Part shown: positions 43,370-56,457 of the stretch, piece after piece
Layout of the letters: the number at the start of each line of letters is the position of its first letter
Position numbering within the stretch: the stretch's first letter is position 1
DNA from: Bacteroidota bacterium
GTDB taxonomy: Bacteria; Bacteroidota; Bacteroidia; Flavobacteriales_F; PHOS-HE28
Assembly (NCBI GenBank): GCA_014584605.1
Contig: JACTMO010000079.1
Location: 1 to 64,000 of the forward strand
Length of the DNA: 64,000 bases
Reading direction: 5' to 3'
Notes under the pieces: generated by a model
Databases searched by the model: none
Told to the model about the DNA's origin: nothing
Seen by the model: the letters and a program-made list of their open reading frames with translations, nothing else
Made by a program: the position numbers and the translations under genes

Positions 43370-44037
43370 TCCGCACCCTTCGCACGTTCGTCCTGGCCGG
43401 GGCCGCCCTGCTCGCACTGCGGATGGCGGCGCAGAAGGACCCGGGGACCCCCGAGCCGTCCTTCACGCTGAAAGGCACCCTCGTGCTGCCCGTGCCCGTG
43501 GGGATCCCGCTCTTCAACGCCCTCACCGAAAGCGTGGGCGGCATCGACCTGTGCGTGCAGTATCCGTTCTGGAAGGGGCTCGGCGCGGGCCTGGGCGGCC
43601 GGGCCACCTGGTTCGGGCTCGAGGAGCGCTCCTTCGCCCCGCAGAACATCAGCGGCGAGATCGTGCGGGCCACCTGGTTCGGCAAGCTGCAATGGGAGAA
43701 GTACACCGGCGGGCGCACCTTCATCGAACTGGCGGGCAAAGCCGGTGTCTCCGATTACCATTACACGAGCAGCGGGGTGGGGGAGCGGCGCACCGTGAAG
43801 GTCTCCGGCCTGCACTGGGGTGGCCAGTGCACCTTTTACCTGCATGCCACGGAGAACCTGGCCTTCGGCGTGCAGGTGGGCTACGAGCAGGACGCCCAGA
43901 CCCTGAGCCCGGACAAGTTCGGTCTGGAGAATTTCCCCGGCCGCACGGTGCAGGCGGAAGGCCCGCCGTACGGATTCCTCACCGTGGGCCTGGGCTTCAG
44001 CACGCGGTTCCGAAAGAGCGCGGACCGGGGGGAGTGA
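43366..44037 (+). CDS. Outer-membrane beta-barrel protein
   Basis: 223 residues with a signal peptide (ending RMAAQ) and about eight amphipathic beta strands, ending in YGFLTVGLGFSTRF. No specific family recognised. ATGA coupling to the preceding gene suggests they act together at the envelope. A long hairpin terminator follows. Confidence 0.65.
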   Translation: MIRTLRTFVLAGAALLALRMAAQKDPGTPEPSFTLKGTLVLPVPVGIPLFNALTESVGGIDLCVQYPFWKGLGAGLGGRATWFGLEERSFAPQNISGEIVRATWFGKLQWEKYTGGRTFIELAGKAGVSDYHYTSSGVGERRTVKVSGLHWGGQCTFYLHATENLAFGVQVGYEQDAQTLSPDKFGLENFPGRTVQAEGPPYGFLTVGLGFSTRFRKSADRGE

Positions 44038-44046
44038 TGGGTCCGG

Positions 44047-44083
44047 ATGCGAAGCGGCCCGCCGATGGCGGGCCGCTTCGCAT
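44047..44083 (+). terminator. Long perfect hairpin, bidirectional terminator
   Basis: ATGCGAAGCGGCCCGCC pairs perfectly with its complement over 17 bp around a 3-base GAT loop. It sits between the convergent barrel-protein and clpC genes. There is no strong T-run, so termination efficiency is uncertain, but position and stability fit a shared terminator. Confidence 0.75.
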
Positions 44084-44097
44084 GGAGGGTGAAACCC

Positions 44098-46698
<2,601 letters not shown>

Positions 46699-46730
46699 GC
46701 GGTGTGGCTGCGGTGCTGCTTCCGTGGGAT

Positions 46731-46738
46731 GAAAGGTA
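46731..46738 (-). promoter_or_regulatory. -7-like box TACCTTTC of clpC
   Basis: Minus-strand TACCTTTC ends 32 bases before the clpC start codon. No separate heat-shock element was recognised. Confidence 0.35.
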
Positions 46739-46804
46739 TGGCGCGAGGCACCGGGGGCAAGCTATCCAACGGGCTTCGAGCCCTCCGGTCCGGCCATCGT
46801 GCTT

Positions 46805-46813
46805 TTATTCACA
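46805..46813 (+). promoter_or_regulatory. DnaA box TTATTCACA
   Basis: Matches the E. coli consensus TTATNCACA exactly. It forms a convergent pair with the box at 46829-46837. Confidence 0.5.
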
Positions 46814-46828
46814 GGAAACTGTGCGGTC

Positions 46829-46837
46829 TGTGGATAA
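46829..46837 (-). promoter_or_regulatory. DnaA box TTATCCACA (written TGTGGATAA)
   Basis: The reverse complement is the perfect high-affinity DnaA box TTATCCACA. It is 15 bases from the first box and about 31 bases before the gyrA -7 box, so DnaA could regulate gyrA or clpC. Confidence 0.55.
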
Positions 46838-46867
46838 TTCCGGGGGGGGCGAAACCCTTCCGGGAAG

Positions 46868-46875
46868 TACCTTCG
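46868..46875 (+). promoter_or_regulatory. -7 box TACCTTCG of gyrA
   Basis: TACCTTCG lies 56 bases before the preferred gyrA start and just downstream of the two DnaA boxes. Confidence 0.5.
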
Positions 46876-46931
46876 GGCTCCCTTTTCGGCACCCCGTCCG
46901 CACGGACCGTGCCAATGACGAAATGACAGCC

Positions 46932-49487
<2,556 letters not shown>

Positions 49488-49510
49488 ACCGAAGACACGA
49501 CCGACCCTCC

Positions 49511-50686
49511 ATGAAGCGTACCCTTATCCTCCTGTTCGCCGCCGGCACCCTGGGCCTCCACGCCCAGAACAGCAACGTGGTGAACGCCTACAACTACCTC
49601 CAGGACGGCGACCTGGCGAAGGCGGCCGAGTTCATCGAGCCCGCCATCACCAACGAGGCCACCATGGGCAAGGACAAGACCTGGCGCTACCGCGGCGACA
49701 TCTACCGGCTCATGGCGCTGGGGCAGGACGAGACCCTGAAGGCCCAGTTCCCGGATGCCATGCAGCGGGCCATTGACAGCTACATCAAGGCCCAGGAGCT
49801 GGACACCAAGGGGAGCTACAAGAACGAGATCCAGCAGAACCTGCTCGCCTTGCAGGCCGCCTCGCTCAACAAGGGCAACGATGCCTTCAGCGCCAAGGAG
49901 TACGACAAGGCCATCGCGCTGTACGGCAACAGCGAGCGCATCGCCAAGGCCTTCGGGGCGGTGGACACCAACGCCATCTTCAACAGCGCCCTGGCCTACG
50001 AGACGAAGGGCGACGCGGCCAAGGCCATCGAGCGCTACGGCGAATGCCTGAGCCTGGGCTACGACAAACCGGAGATCTACCGCTACAAGGCCAACCTGCA
50101 GAAGAAGGCCGGGGATGTGGAGGGGGCCATCGCCACCGTGCGCCAGGGCCGCACCAAGCACGCGGGCAACAAGGACCTCATCCTGGACGAGATGAGCTAC
50201 CAGCTGGAGACCGGGCGCACCGAGGAGGCCGAAAAGAGCGTGAGCGAGGCCATCGCCGCCGACCCGGAGAACGCCGTGCTCTACAGCATCCTGGGCAGCC
50301 TGTACGACGCCAAGGCCAATCCGAAGGAGGGACCCGCCCCGGCCGAGGCCGATGTGGCCAAGTGGACCGACCTGGCCGAGGAGAACTACAAGAAGAGCCT
50401 GGAGCGGGACCCCAAGTTCTTCGACGCCTACTTCAACATCGGCGTGCTGTACAACAACCGCGCGGCCACCTGCTACAGCAAGGCCAACGGCATCAAGGAC
50501 AACACCGCCTACGAGAAGGCCAAGACCGCTTGCGACGCGGTCTTCGTGAAGGCCGTGCCGTACTTTGAGAAAGCGCACGAGCTCCGTCCGGACGACGTGC
50601 AAACGATCCAACAGTTGATGAAGCTGTATGCCAAGACCGACGACCAGGCCAAGTATGCCGCCATGAAGGCGAAGCTCGGACAATAA
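49511..50686 (+). CDS. Exported TPR repeat protein downstream of gyrA
   Basis: 391 residues. Signal peptide (ending GLHAQ) and at least eight TPR units through the whole length (for example AFSAKEYDKAIALYGNSERI, then EYYKKSLERDP-like units). No other domain. This gene commonly follows gyrA in Flavobacteriia, as far as I recall; its role is unknown and it probably acts as a periplasmic scaffold. Shares the gyrA transcript. Confidence 0.85.
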   Translation: MKRTLILLFAAGTLGLHAQNSNVVNAYNYLQDGDLAKAAEFIEPAITNEATMGKDKTWRYRGDIYRLMALGQDETLKAQFPDAMQRAIDSYIKAQELDTKGSYKNEIQQNLLALQAASLNKGNDAFSAKEYDKAIALYGNSERIAKAFGAVDTNAIFNSALAYETKGDAAKAIERYGECLSLGYDKPEIYRYKANLQKKAGDVEGAIATVRQGRTKHAGNKDLILDEMSYQLETGRTEEAEKSVSEAIAADPENAVLYSILGSLYDAKANPKEGPAPAEADVAKWTDLAEENYKKSLERDPKFFDAYFNIGVLYNNRAATCYSKANGIKDNTAYEKAKTACDAVFVKAVPYFEKAHELRPDDVQTIQQLMKLYAKTDDQAKYAAMKAKLGQ

Positions 50687-50707
50687 GGCCGTTGGCGCGT
50701 TAAGGGT

Positions 50708-50735
50708 GAGAGCTCCGGTCATGGCCGGGGCTCTC
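50708..50735. terminator. Bidirectional hairpin terminator
   Basis: GAGAGCTCCGG and CCGGGGCTCTC form an 11-bp stem with one G-T pair around a short loop, between the convergent TPR and FkbM genes. Confidence 0.65.
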
Positions 50736-50749
50736 TGCGCTTCAGGGGG

Positions 50750-51592
50750 TCAACCTTCGCGCAGCCAGAGGATGTCCTCCCGCAGTTCCCGGTGCGCCAT
50801 CACGTCCACAGGAACGGTGCGTCCGTCGGTGCGTGCCCGGAACGAGCGGAAGCCCGCCCCGCGCAGCAGGTCGTCCATGGCCTGCACCTCGGCCCGCGAG
50901 CGGTCCAGCAGGGTGGTCTCCACCATGATGCGGGCGATGCGCTCCTCGGCCAGCATGCGCTGGCAACCGCGCAACGCCGGCAGCTCCGAGCCCTCGATAT
51001 CCAGCTTCAGGAAGTCGACACGGCCGATGCCCTGCCCGGCGCAGAAGGCGTCCACCGTGGTCACCTGCACCGGATAGGGGATCTTGTCCTTGGGGTCGAA
51101 CGTGCCTTCCAGGCAGGCGAAGCCCCGCACCATCACCCGGGGCGTGTCATAGAACGTGTGCGTGCCGGTGTGGTCGGTCAGCGCCAGGTCCCACAGCGAC
51201 CAGGTGCGGAAGGTGCCCAGGTCGTTCAACTCCCGGATGCGGGCGTTCGCCGTGCGCGAAGGCTCGAAGGAGTGCACATGGCCCGAAGCACCCACCAGGC
51301 CCAGGCAATGCGCGGCGAAATAGCCGATGTTAGCGCCGGGGTCAAAGACCACCATGCCCGGACGCAGGGTGCGGGAGAGGTAGTTCATGATGTTCACCTC
51401 GTAGAGGTCGAAGAACATCATACGGTGCTGACGCACACCCAAGTCCAGCTCGAAACGCACACCGTGGCGCTCGGTCGGTACCGGTCGGCCCGTGTCGGTC
51501 CAGGTCCCCACCAGATCGGCCAGCCGATGCCGCCCCCGAACGGGGAGGCGGGTGAGCGAACGGGCCACGGACCGAAGGGGAGCACGCCACAT
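50750..51592 (-). CDS. FkbM family methyltransferase
   Basis: 280 residues with the class I SAM-binding fold: motif I VVFDPGANIGYFAAHCLG, HSFEPS (acidic end of beta 2) and the FkbM signature FLKLDIEGSELPAL. Such enzymes O-methylate sugars or other small molecules in surface polysaccharide or secondary-metabolite pathways; the substrate here is unknown. The ATG at 51592 was preferred because a TACCTTCG box lies just upstream; the longer frame would pass through that promoter. Confidence 0.85.
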   Translation of the reverse strand: MWRAPLRSVARSLTRLPVRGRHRLADLVGTWTDTGRPVPTERHGVRFELDLGVRQHRMMFFDLYEVNIMNYLSRTLRPGMVVFDPGANIGYFAAHCLGLVGASGHVHSFEPSRTANARIRELNDLGTFRTWSLWDLALTDHTGTHTFYDTPRVMVRGFACLEGTFDPKDKIPYPVQVTTVDAFCAGQGIGRVDFLKLDIEGSELPALRGCQRMLAEERIARIMVETTLLDRSRAEVQAMDDLLRGAGFRSFRARTDGRTVPVDVMAHRELREDILWLREG

Positions 51593-51599
51593 GGGGGCG

Positions 51600-51607
51600 C
51601 GAAGGTA
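51600..51607 (-). promoter_or_regulatory. -7 box TACCTTCG, 7 nt before the FkbM gene start
   Basis: Minus-strand TACCTTCG ends seven bases before the ATG at 51592; supports that start and a leaderless mRNA. Confidence 0.5.
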
Positions 51608-51682
51608 GTCCAGCCCGAAAGGGCGGGATCGATCGAGGGGACACAGTCTGGAAGGTCTGAAACTCAGAACAATGCAACTTAA

Positions 51683-51698
51683 CATAATATAAATTATG
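51683..51698. repeat. AT-only inverted repeat at the epimerase stop codon
   Basis: CATAAT and ATTATG form a perfect 6-bp inverted repeat with a 4-base loop in a very AT-rich segment (51661-51720 is about 32 percent G+C). It covers the stop codon of the epimerase gene. Possible operator or weak hairpin; purpose unknown. Confidence 0.4.
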
Positions 51699-52764
51699 CG
51701 CCAATTGGACCTTCAAACAAGCCAACGACCGGTTCCACGCCGAAGCCGGATGACCCGGTGGCCCGGTACGTTCCATCGTGCAGCACGAAGCCGGTGAACG
51801 GATCATTGTCGATGAGCCACGGCCCGTCGAGGTCGCAGAGCTCCGCCCAACCACCCAAGGCCGCCATGGCCGCACAACCCAGGCTGCTCTCGCTCATGCT
51901 GCCGAGCATGACCAGCTTGCCCAGCGCGCTTGCGCGTTCGGCCATGGCCAGTGCACGGTCCAGACCGCCGCACTTCATGAGCTTCAGGTTCACCCCGCCG
52001 AAAGCCCAGCCCCGCGCCTCCAGGTCGTCCAGCCCCTGAATGGACTCATCCGCGATCACGGGTACGGCGATCTCCAGGCCCAATGCGGCATGGTCGTCCA
52101 AGGCGTCCTTGTGGAACGGCTGCTCCATGGCGACCACCCGGGCGGGTCCGCCAGCGGCCTTCACCGCCTGCCGTGCCTGGTCCACGGACCGCAGGCCCTG
52201 GTTGGCGTCCAGCAACAAACCCGCCTTGGTGCGTGCCGAAACCCAGGCCAGGACCTCCAAGCTCGTAGCAGAACCATCGAGCTTGACCTTCAGGACCGGC
52301 ACGTCCGGCATCTCCGCCAACCTAAGATCGATCTCAGTCAACTCACAGATACCCAGCGTGTAGATAGCCTTACCCACCGGCCTGCCCGAACTTGGCATGA
52401 TCGCCGAAGCCGACAGACCTTTTCTCCTCCCTATCAGGTCCATAAAGGCCGTATGCAGTCCGGCGCGTGCGGCCGTGGTCGCCCTACCCATGACCACGCG
52501 GTCCAGAGACTTTGATAATGACTTAAAGTCAGATATATCAATCTCCTGAACATCAACACATTTACACGTTGACAATACACTTGCCTGATCCTCCTCGACA
52601 TAAGGAGGCGTGGTGGCCTCGCCATAGCCGGTGCTGCCGCCGTGTTCCACCCGGATCAGCACGCTGTCCGTGCCATCGCGCATGCCGTGCGCGGTACCGA
52701 ACGGGCGCTTGAAGCGCAGGCGGTAAGGCAGGAGGTCGATCTTCACGGCACCAAGGTCGGCCAT
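51694..52764 (-). CDS. Enolase-superfamily dipeptide epimerase (L-Ala-D/L-Glu epimerase-like)
   Basis: 356 residues of the mandelate racemase/muconate-lactonizing subgroup. The N-terminal capping domain includes RFKRPFGTAHGMRDGTDS; the barrel carries the acid-base KxK in VLKVKLDG, the metal ligands LLLDANQG, MEQPF and IADES, and the opposite-face lysine in NLKLMKCGG. These fit dipeptide epimerases that convert L-Ala-D-Glu from recycled murein. Exact substrate uncertain. Odd feature: codons for residues about 68-90 are strongly A/T-ending (region 52501-52560 is about 35 percent G+C), unlike the flanks, although the frame and motifs are intact. Confidence 0.85.
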   Translation of the reverse strand: MADLGAVKIDLLPYRLRFKRPFGTAHGMRDGTDSVLIRVEHGGSTGYGEATTPPYVEEDQASVLSTCKCVDVQEIDISDFKSLSKSLDRVVMGRATTAARAGLHTAFMDLIGRRKGLSASAIMPSSGRPVGKAIYTLGICELTEIDLRLAEMPDVPVLKVKLDGSATSLEVLAWVSARTKAGLLLDANQGLRSVDQARQAVKAAGGPARVVAMEQPFHKDALDDHAALGLEIAVPVIADESIQGLDDLEARGWAFGGVNLKLMKCGGLDRALAMAERASALGKLVMLGSMSESSLGCAAMAALGGWAELCDLDGPWLIDNDPFTGFVLHDGTYRATGSSGFGVEPVVGLFEGPIGA

Positions 52765-52843
52765 GGCGTGTGCCCGGTTTGTCCACCCGGTCCCGAGTTC
52801 CGAACAAGACCAGAGGAAGAAGCGCGGTGGTGCCGGACCGTCC

Positions 52844-53881
52844 CTACTTCACCGGATACACCACCCGGGTGAGCCACTTGCTGGTATCGGGCTCGGCAGC
52901 GGGATCGGTGATGTACTCCTCGATGACGACGGGCCCCAGGGTGGCGCCGTCCGCTTTGATCTTCTTGTCGATGGCCTCGTGGGCCTTGGCCGTGTTCGCA
53001 TACGGTCCGTAGTGATCGATCACGTACGCCTTGCCGGCGGGCACCTCCACCAGGGTCATGCCCTTCAACTTCGCGGTTGCTGTGACCGGTACCGGGATCC
53101 CCGCCATCATGTCCGCCTCCTGGCCGTCCTCATCCCAGGCGTAGAACAAACCGCTGGGGGCCGCCGCCGGTTGCACCCCGGCCGCATGGGTGATGCCCAT
53201 GGCCTTGCCCAGGACGCGGCTGTAAAAGGCGTCCATGTCCTTCCATTTCACCCGTTTGCGCTCGCCCAGGTACCACAGGGCCGGGCGTTCCACGATGTTC
53301 ACCTCGAAGCCATCGACCATTTTCGCCTGCTGCTCGGCGATGGCTTTGGCATCCGCCTCGGCCAGCAGCTTCAGGTTGCCCAGCCCACGCTCAAAGTCGG
53401 GACCGATCATCGCGTCCATGTCCATGAACAGGTTCATCACCCGGCCCAGGAACCCGTTCTCGCCCTGCAGGCCCCAGGTGATCCGGGTGCTGTCGCCCAA
53501 GGGCTCCAGGTCGTAGGTGCCCTCGTTGACGGCCTTCATGGGTTCCAGGAAAGTGAGCCGGGTGCGAACGCTCTTGTTGGGGACGATGGCGGTGATCTCC
53601 TGCATGCCCTTCCCCACGGTGTCGCCCTCCCACTTCCACACGGCGCCCACCGTGCCGTCGGTACCCTCGATGTGCTGCACCTGGTCCTTGTCCATGGCCT
53701 GCCATGGCCCCCAGTTCTTCATTTCCTCGAGCTTGCCCACGCGGTTGAACACCACTTCCGGCGCTGCGGCGATCACGGTGCTGCGTTCCACCCGGAAGGT
53801 CTTGGGGCCCATGAGGGCCAGGATCACGAAAAGGGCCAACAGGGCCAGCAGGATGATGAGGATGGTCTTCAATGCTCGCAT
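52844..53881 (-). CDS. SRPBCC domain plus GyrI-like ligand-binding domain, membrane-anchored
   Basis: 345 residues: an N-terminal membrane helix (about 5-24), a polyketide-cyclase/SRPBCC domain (about 30-175; RSTVIAAAPEVVFNRVGKLEEMKNWGPW) and a C-terminal GyrI-like/AraC-effector-binding domain (about 185-345; VPAGKAYVIDHYGPYANTAKAHEAI). The combination is common in Bacteroidota; it probably binds a hydrophobic small molecule. Function unknown. Confidence 0.85.
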   Translation of the reverse strand: MRALKTILIILLALLALFVILALMGPKTFRVERSTVIAAAPEVVFNRVGKLEEMKNWGPWQAMDKDQVQHIEGTDGTVGAVWKWEGDTVGKGMQEITAIVPNKSVRTRLTFLEPMKAVNEGTYDLEPLGDSTRITWGLQGENGFLGRVMNLFMDMDAMIGPDFERGLGNLKLLAEADAKAIAEQQAKMVDGFEVNIVERPALWYLGERKRVKWKDMDAFYSRVLGKAMGITHAAGVQPAAAPSGLFYAWDEDGQEADMMAGIPVPVTATAKLKGMTLVEVPAGKAYVIDHYGPYANTAKAHEAIDKKIKADGATLGPVVIEEYITDPAAEPDTSKWLTRVVYPVK

Positions 53882-53989
53882 GGGCGCGGACCGGTTTCGT
53901 CACAAAGATGCGCGACGCGTCGGATCCACCCGCCGCACGGGCCGAACGGTTGGCACGCTCTTTTCTTTGCAAGGACGAACCCCCTCCCC

Positions 53990-54553
53990 ATGATCCGGTC
54001 CATCCGCCTTCCGCTCCTGTTCCTTTCCACCGTGGCGCTCCTGGCCGCGTGCAGCAAGAGCACCTCGCCCGCAGGGAACAAGGTGAAGCAGCCCTTCAGC
54101 GGCAGCGCGTACGAGAGCAACAACCGCTACTTCCGGGGCACCGGGCAGGCGGTGAGCGCCAAGCAGAACATCGCCCGCAGCAAGGCCGATCTGGATGCCA
54201 GGAGTCAGCTGGCCGCCCAGGTGGGCACCAGCGTCAAGGCTGTGACCGATCAGTACCTGGGGCAGACCGAGAACGTCGGTTCGGCGGATGTGGCGGACAA
54301 GTTCCAGACGCTGGTGCGCGAGGTGATGAACACCGAGATGGCGGACCTGCGCAAGATCGGCGAGGAGACCTATCACAACCCGGAGACCCAGGCCTACACG
54401 GTGTACGTGGCGTACGAGATCCGCAAGGCGGCCATGTGGCGGTTCATGAAACAGCAGGCCCGCGCCCAGGCCAAGGTGAGCGCGCAGGAACTGAAGGTGA
54501 TGGAAGAGGTGTTGGACCTGGAGATCAAGAAGGCCGAGGCCGAGGGTGAATGA
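53990..54553 (+). CDS. LPP20-like lipoprotein
   Basis: 187 residues. A lipobox (LLAAC, Cys about 21) is followed by the LPP20/FlgT-like pattern: GTGQAVSAKQNIARSKADLDARSQLAAQV, then ADKFQTLVREVMNTEMADLRKIGEETY and QAYTVYVAYEIRKAAMWRF. The C-terminal 35 residues are a charged helix. Likely an outer-membrane lipoprotein; function unknown. Confidence 0.8.
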   Translation: MIRSIRLPLLFLSTVALLAACSKSTSPAGNKVKQPFSGSAYESNNRYFRGTGQAVSAKQNIARSKADLDARSQLAAQVGTSVKAVTDQYLGQTENVGSADVADKFQTLVREVMNTEMADLRKIGEETYHNPETQAYTVYVAYEIRKAAMWRFMKQQARAQAKVSAQELKVMEEVLDLEIKKAEAEGE

Positions 54554-54655
54554 ACTGCCATCTTTGCAGGCAGGGCTGCCCGACCGGCACCAGCGCCCCC
54601 CCTTTGCCGGAATGGAACCGGAATTGCGGGTGCCGACCCCAAACCTGAACGACCC

Positions 54656-55336
54656 ATGATGGGAGCCTATCTCATCGGCATCGTGGTGATGCTCGTGAGC
54701 CTGCTGGTGAGCCAGCAACTGAAGAGCCGTTTCCGCAAGTACAGCGCCACCCCGCTGGCCAACGGCATGAGCGGGGCCGAGATCGCGCAGCAGATGTTGC
54801 ACGACCACGGCATCGGCGATGTGCGGGTGGTGAGCGTGGCGGGCCAGCTCACCGACCATTACAACCCCGCGAACCGAACGGTGAACCTGAGCGAGGCGGT
54901 GTACCACGCGCGCAACGCCGCCGCCGCCGCCGTGGCCGCGCACGAATGCGGCCACGCCGTGCAACATGCCACCGCCTACCGCTGGCTCACCATGCGCAGC
55001 AAGCTGGTGCCCGTGGTGCAGGTGGCCAGCAACTTCATGCAGTGGGTGATCCTGGGCGGCATCCTGTTGATCAACACCTTTCCGCAACTGCTGCTCATCG
55101 GCATCCTCATGTTCGCCATGACCACGCTGTTCGCCTTCATCACCCTGCCGGTGGAGTACGACGCGAGCAACCGGGCCCTGGCCTGGATCAAGCGCAAGGG
55201 CATCGTCACCGCCGGGGAGTACGCCATGAGCGCCGACGCGCTGAAGTGGGCCGCACGGACCTACGTGGTGGCCGCCATCGGTTCGCTGGCCACGCTGCTG
55301 TACTACGTTTCCATTTTCATGAACCGCCGGGACTGA
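54656..55336 (+). CDS. Membrane zinc metallopeptidase (YugP family)
   Basis: 226 residues. One N-terminal helix (about 5-20), a zinc site HECGH (His96, Glu97, His100) within AAVAAHECGHAVQH, then two further helices (about 118-150) and a last one (about 207-224). The spacing matches the neutral zinc metallopeptidase family PF04298. The substrate is unknown; membrane-protein quality control is a common suggestion. Confidence 0.9.
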   Translation: MMGAYLIGIVVMLVSLLVSQQLKSRFRKYSATPLANGMSGAEIAQQMLHDHGIGDVRVVSVAGQLTDHYNPANRTVNLSEAVYHARNAAAAAVAAHECGHAVQHATAYRWLTMRSKLVPVVQVASNFMQWVILGGILLINTFPQLLLIGILMFAMTTLFAFITLPVEYDASNRALAWIKRKGIVTAGEYAMSADALKWAARTYVVAAIGSLATLLYYVSIFMNRRD

Positions 55337-55358
55337 CCCCCCCTGCCCCGTGCGGTCG

Positions 55359-55386
55359 AAAGGCCACTGCTCCGGCGGTGGCCTTT
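55359..55386. terminator. Bidirectional hairpin terminator
   Basis: AAAGGCCAC and GTGGCCTTT form a 9-bp stem between the convergent metallopeptidase and nuclease-family genes, followed by a T on the plus strand and preceded by A-rich bases that give a T-run on the minus strand. Confidence 0.65.
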
Positions 55387-55390
55387 TCCG

Positions 55391-56455
55391 TTACCGCAGC
55401 CGCAGCACAACGGGCAGGTGGTCGCTGAAGCCGCCCTTGTACGCACCGCGGTTGTACGTCTTGTCCGGGGCCGGGCCGTACTTGGGATGCCTGAACAGCA
55501 GCCGGTCGTCCGCGAAGGCGCTGGCCAAAACGGCATGGAGCCCCGGACCCGATGCCAGCGCCTGGCTCACGATCATCTGGTCCAGGTAGCCCCAGCGGCC
55601 CTGGTGCAGGTAGCTGCCGTCCACGCCTTCCCGGCCCGGGTCGGTGCACATCAGGTCGATGAGGTCGCTCCCGTCCCGGCGGTCGCAACCGGCGCCCAGT
55701 CCTTCCCGGATGCTGCGGTCTTGGGGGTGGTCGTTGAAGTCGCCCATGATGAGCACCCGGGCCTGCGGGTCCCGGGACAGGACCGCATCCACACGGCGGC
55801 GCACCAGGCGGGCGGCGGCCATGCGCTCGGGTTCGCTTTCGGCCACGCCTTTCCTGCGGCTGGGCCAGTGGCATTGGAGCACATGCAGTTCCTGCTCCTC
55901 GGCGATGGCGAGCCTGGCGTAGAGGACATCACGGGTGCGGTCGTTGCCCGGCAGGGTCAGGGCGAGCGGTTCGGTGTGCAGCACCGTGGCGAAGGGCCTG
56001 CGCACCAGCAGCGCCACATCGATCCCGCGTTCGTCGGGCGAGTCGAAGTGCAGTACGGCATAGTCCCCGCGGTCCAGCGGTGGCGTGCGGACCAGGTCCT
56101 CCACCACCGCACGGTTCTCCACCTCGATCAGCCCGACGATCGGCGGCAGCTCCTTCGCGGTCCAGGCGATGGCCCTGGCCAGTTGTGCGAGCTTGTGCCG
56201 GTACCGTTCGGCGGTCCAGTGCAGGTCGCCAGCGGGCAGGAACTCCTCATCGTCGGTAAGCGGGTCGTCCACCGTGTCGAAGAGGTTCTCCACGTTGTAG
56301 CTCACCAGCACCTGGCCGCCCAGGGGCCTCAGCGGACGGTGAGGCGTGGCAGGGAGGCCATCGGCCTGCTCTTTGGGGCGGTCCCTGGGCGCCGCCGCAG
56401 GACCACAAGCCATGGCCTCGACGACCAGCACGAGCCCCAACAGAACGGTGCGCAT
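55391..56455 (-). CDS. Endonuclease/exonuclease/phosphatase family lipoprotein
   Basis: 354 residues. Signal ending AMAC suggests lipidation at about Cys17. The EEP fold is complete: YNVENLFDT, the Glu of GLIEVEN, the His-containing HWPSRRKG, MGDFNDHP, and FSDHLPVV at the C-terminus. Members cleave nucleic acids or phosphoesters outside the cytoplasm. It follows the HerA-like ATPase gene by 2 bases and is probably co-transcribed. Confidence 0.88.
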   Translation of the reverse strand: MRTVLLGLVLVVEAMACGPAAAPRDRPKEQADGLPATPHRPLRPLGGQVLVSYNVENLFDTVDDPLTDDEEFLPAGDLHWTAERYRHKLAQLARAIAWTAKELPPIVGLIEVENRAVVEDLVRTPPLDRGDYAVLHFDSPDERGIDVALLVRRPFATVLHTEPLALTLPGNDRTRDVLYARLAIAEEQELHVLQCHWPSRRKGVAESEPERMAAARLVRRRVDAVLSRDPQARVLIMGDFNDHPQDRSIREGLGAGCDRRDGSDLIDLMCTDPGREGVDGSYLHQGRWGYLDQMIVSQALASGPGLHAVLASAFADDRLLFRHPKYGPAPDKTYNRGAYKGGFSDHLPVVLRLR

Positions 56456-56457
56456 GG

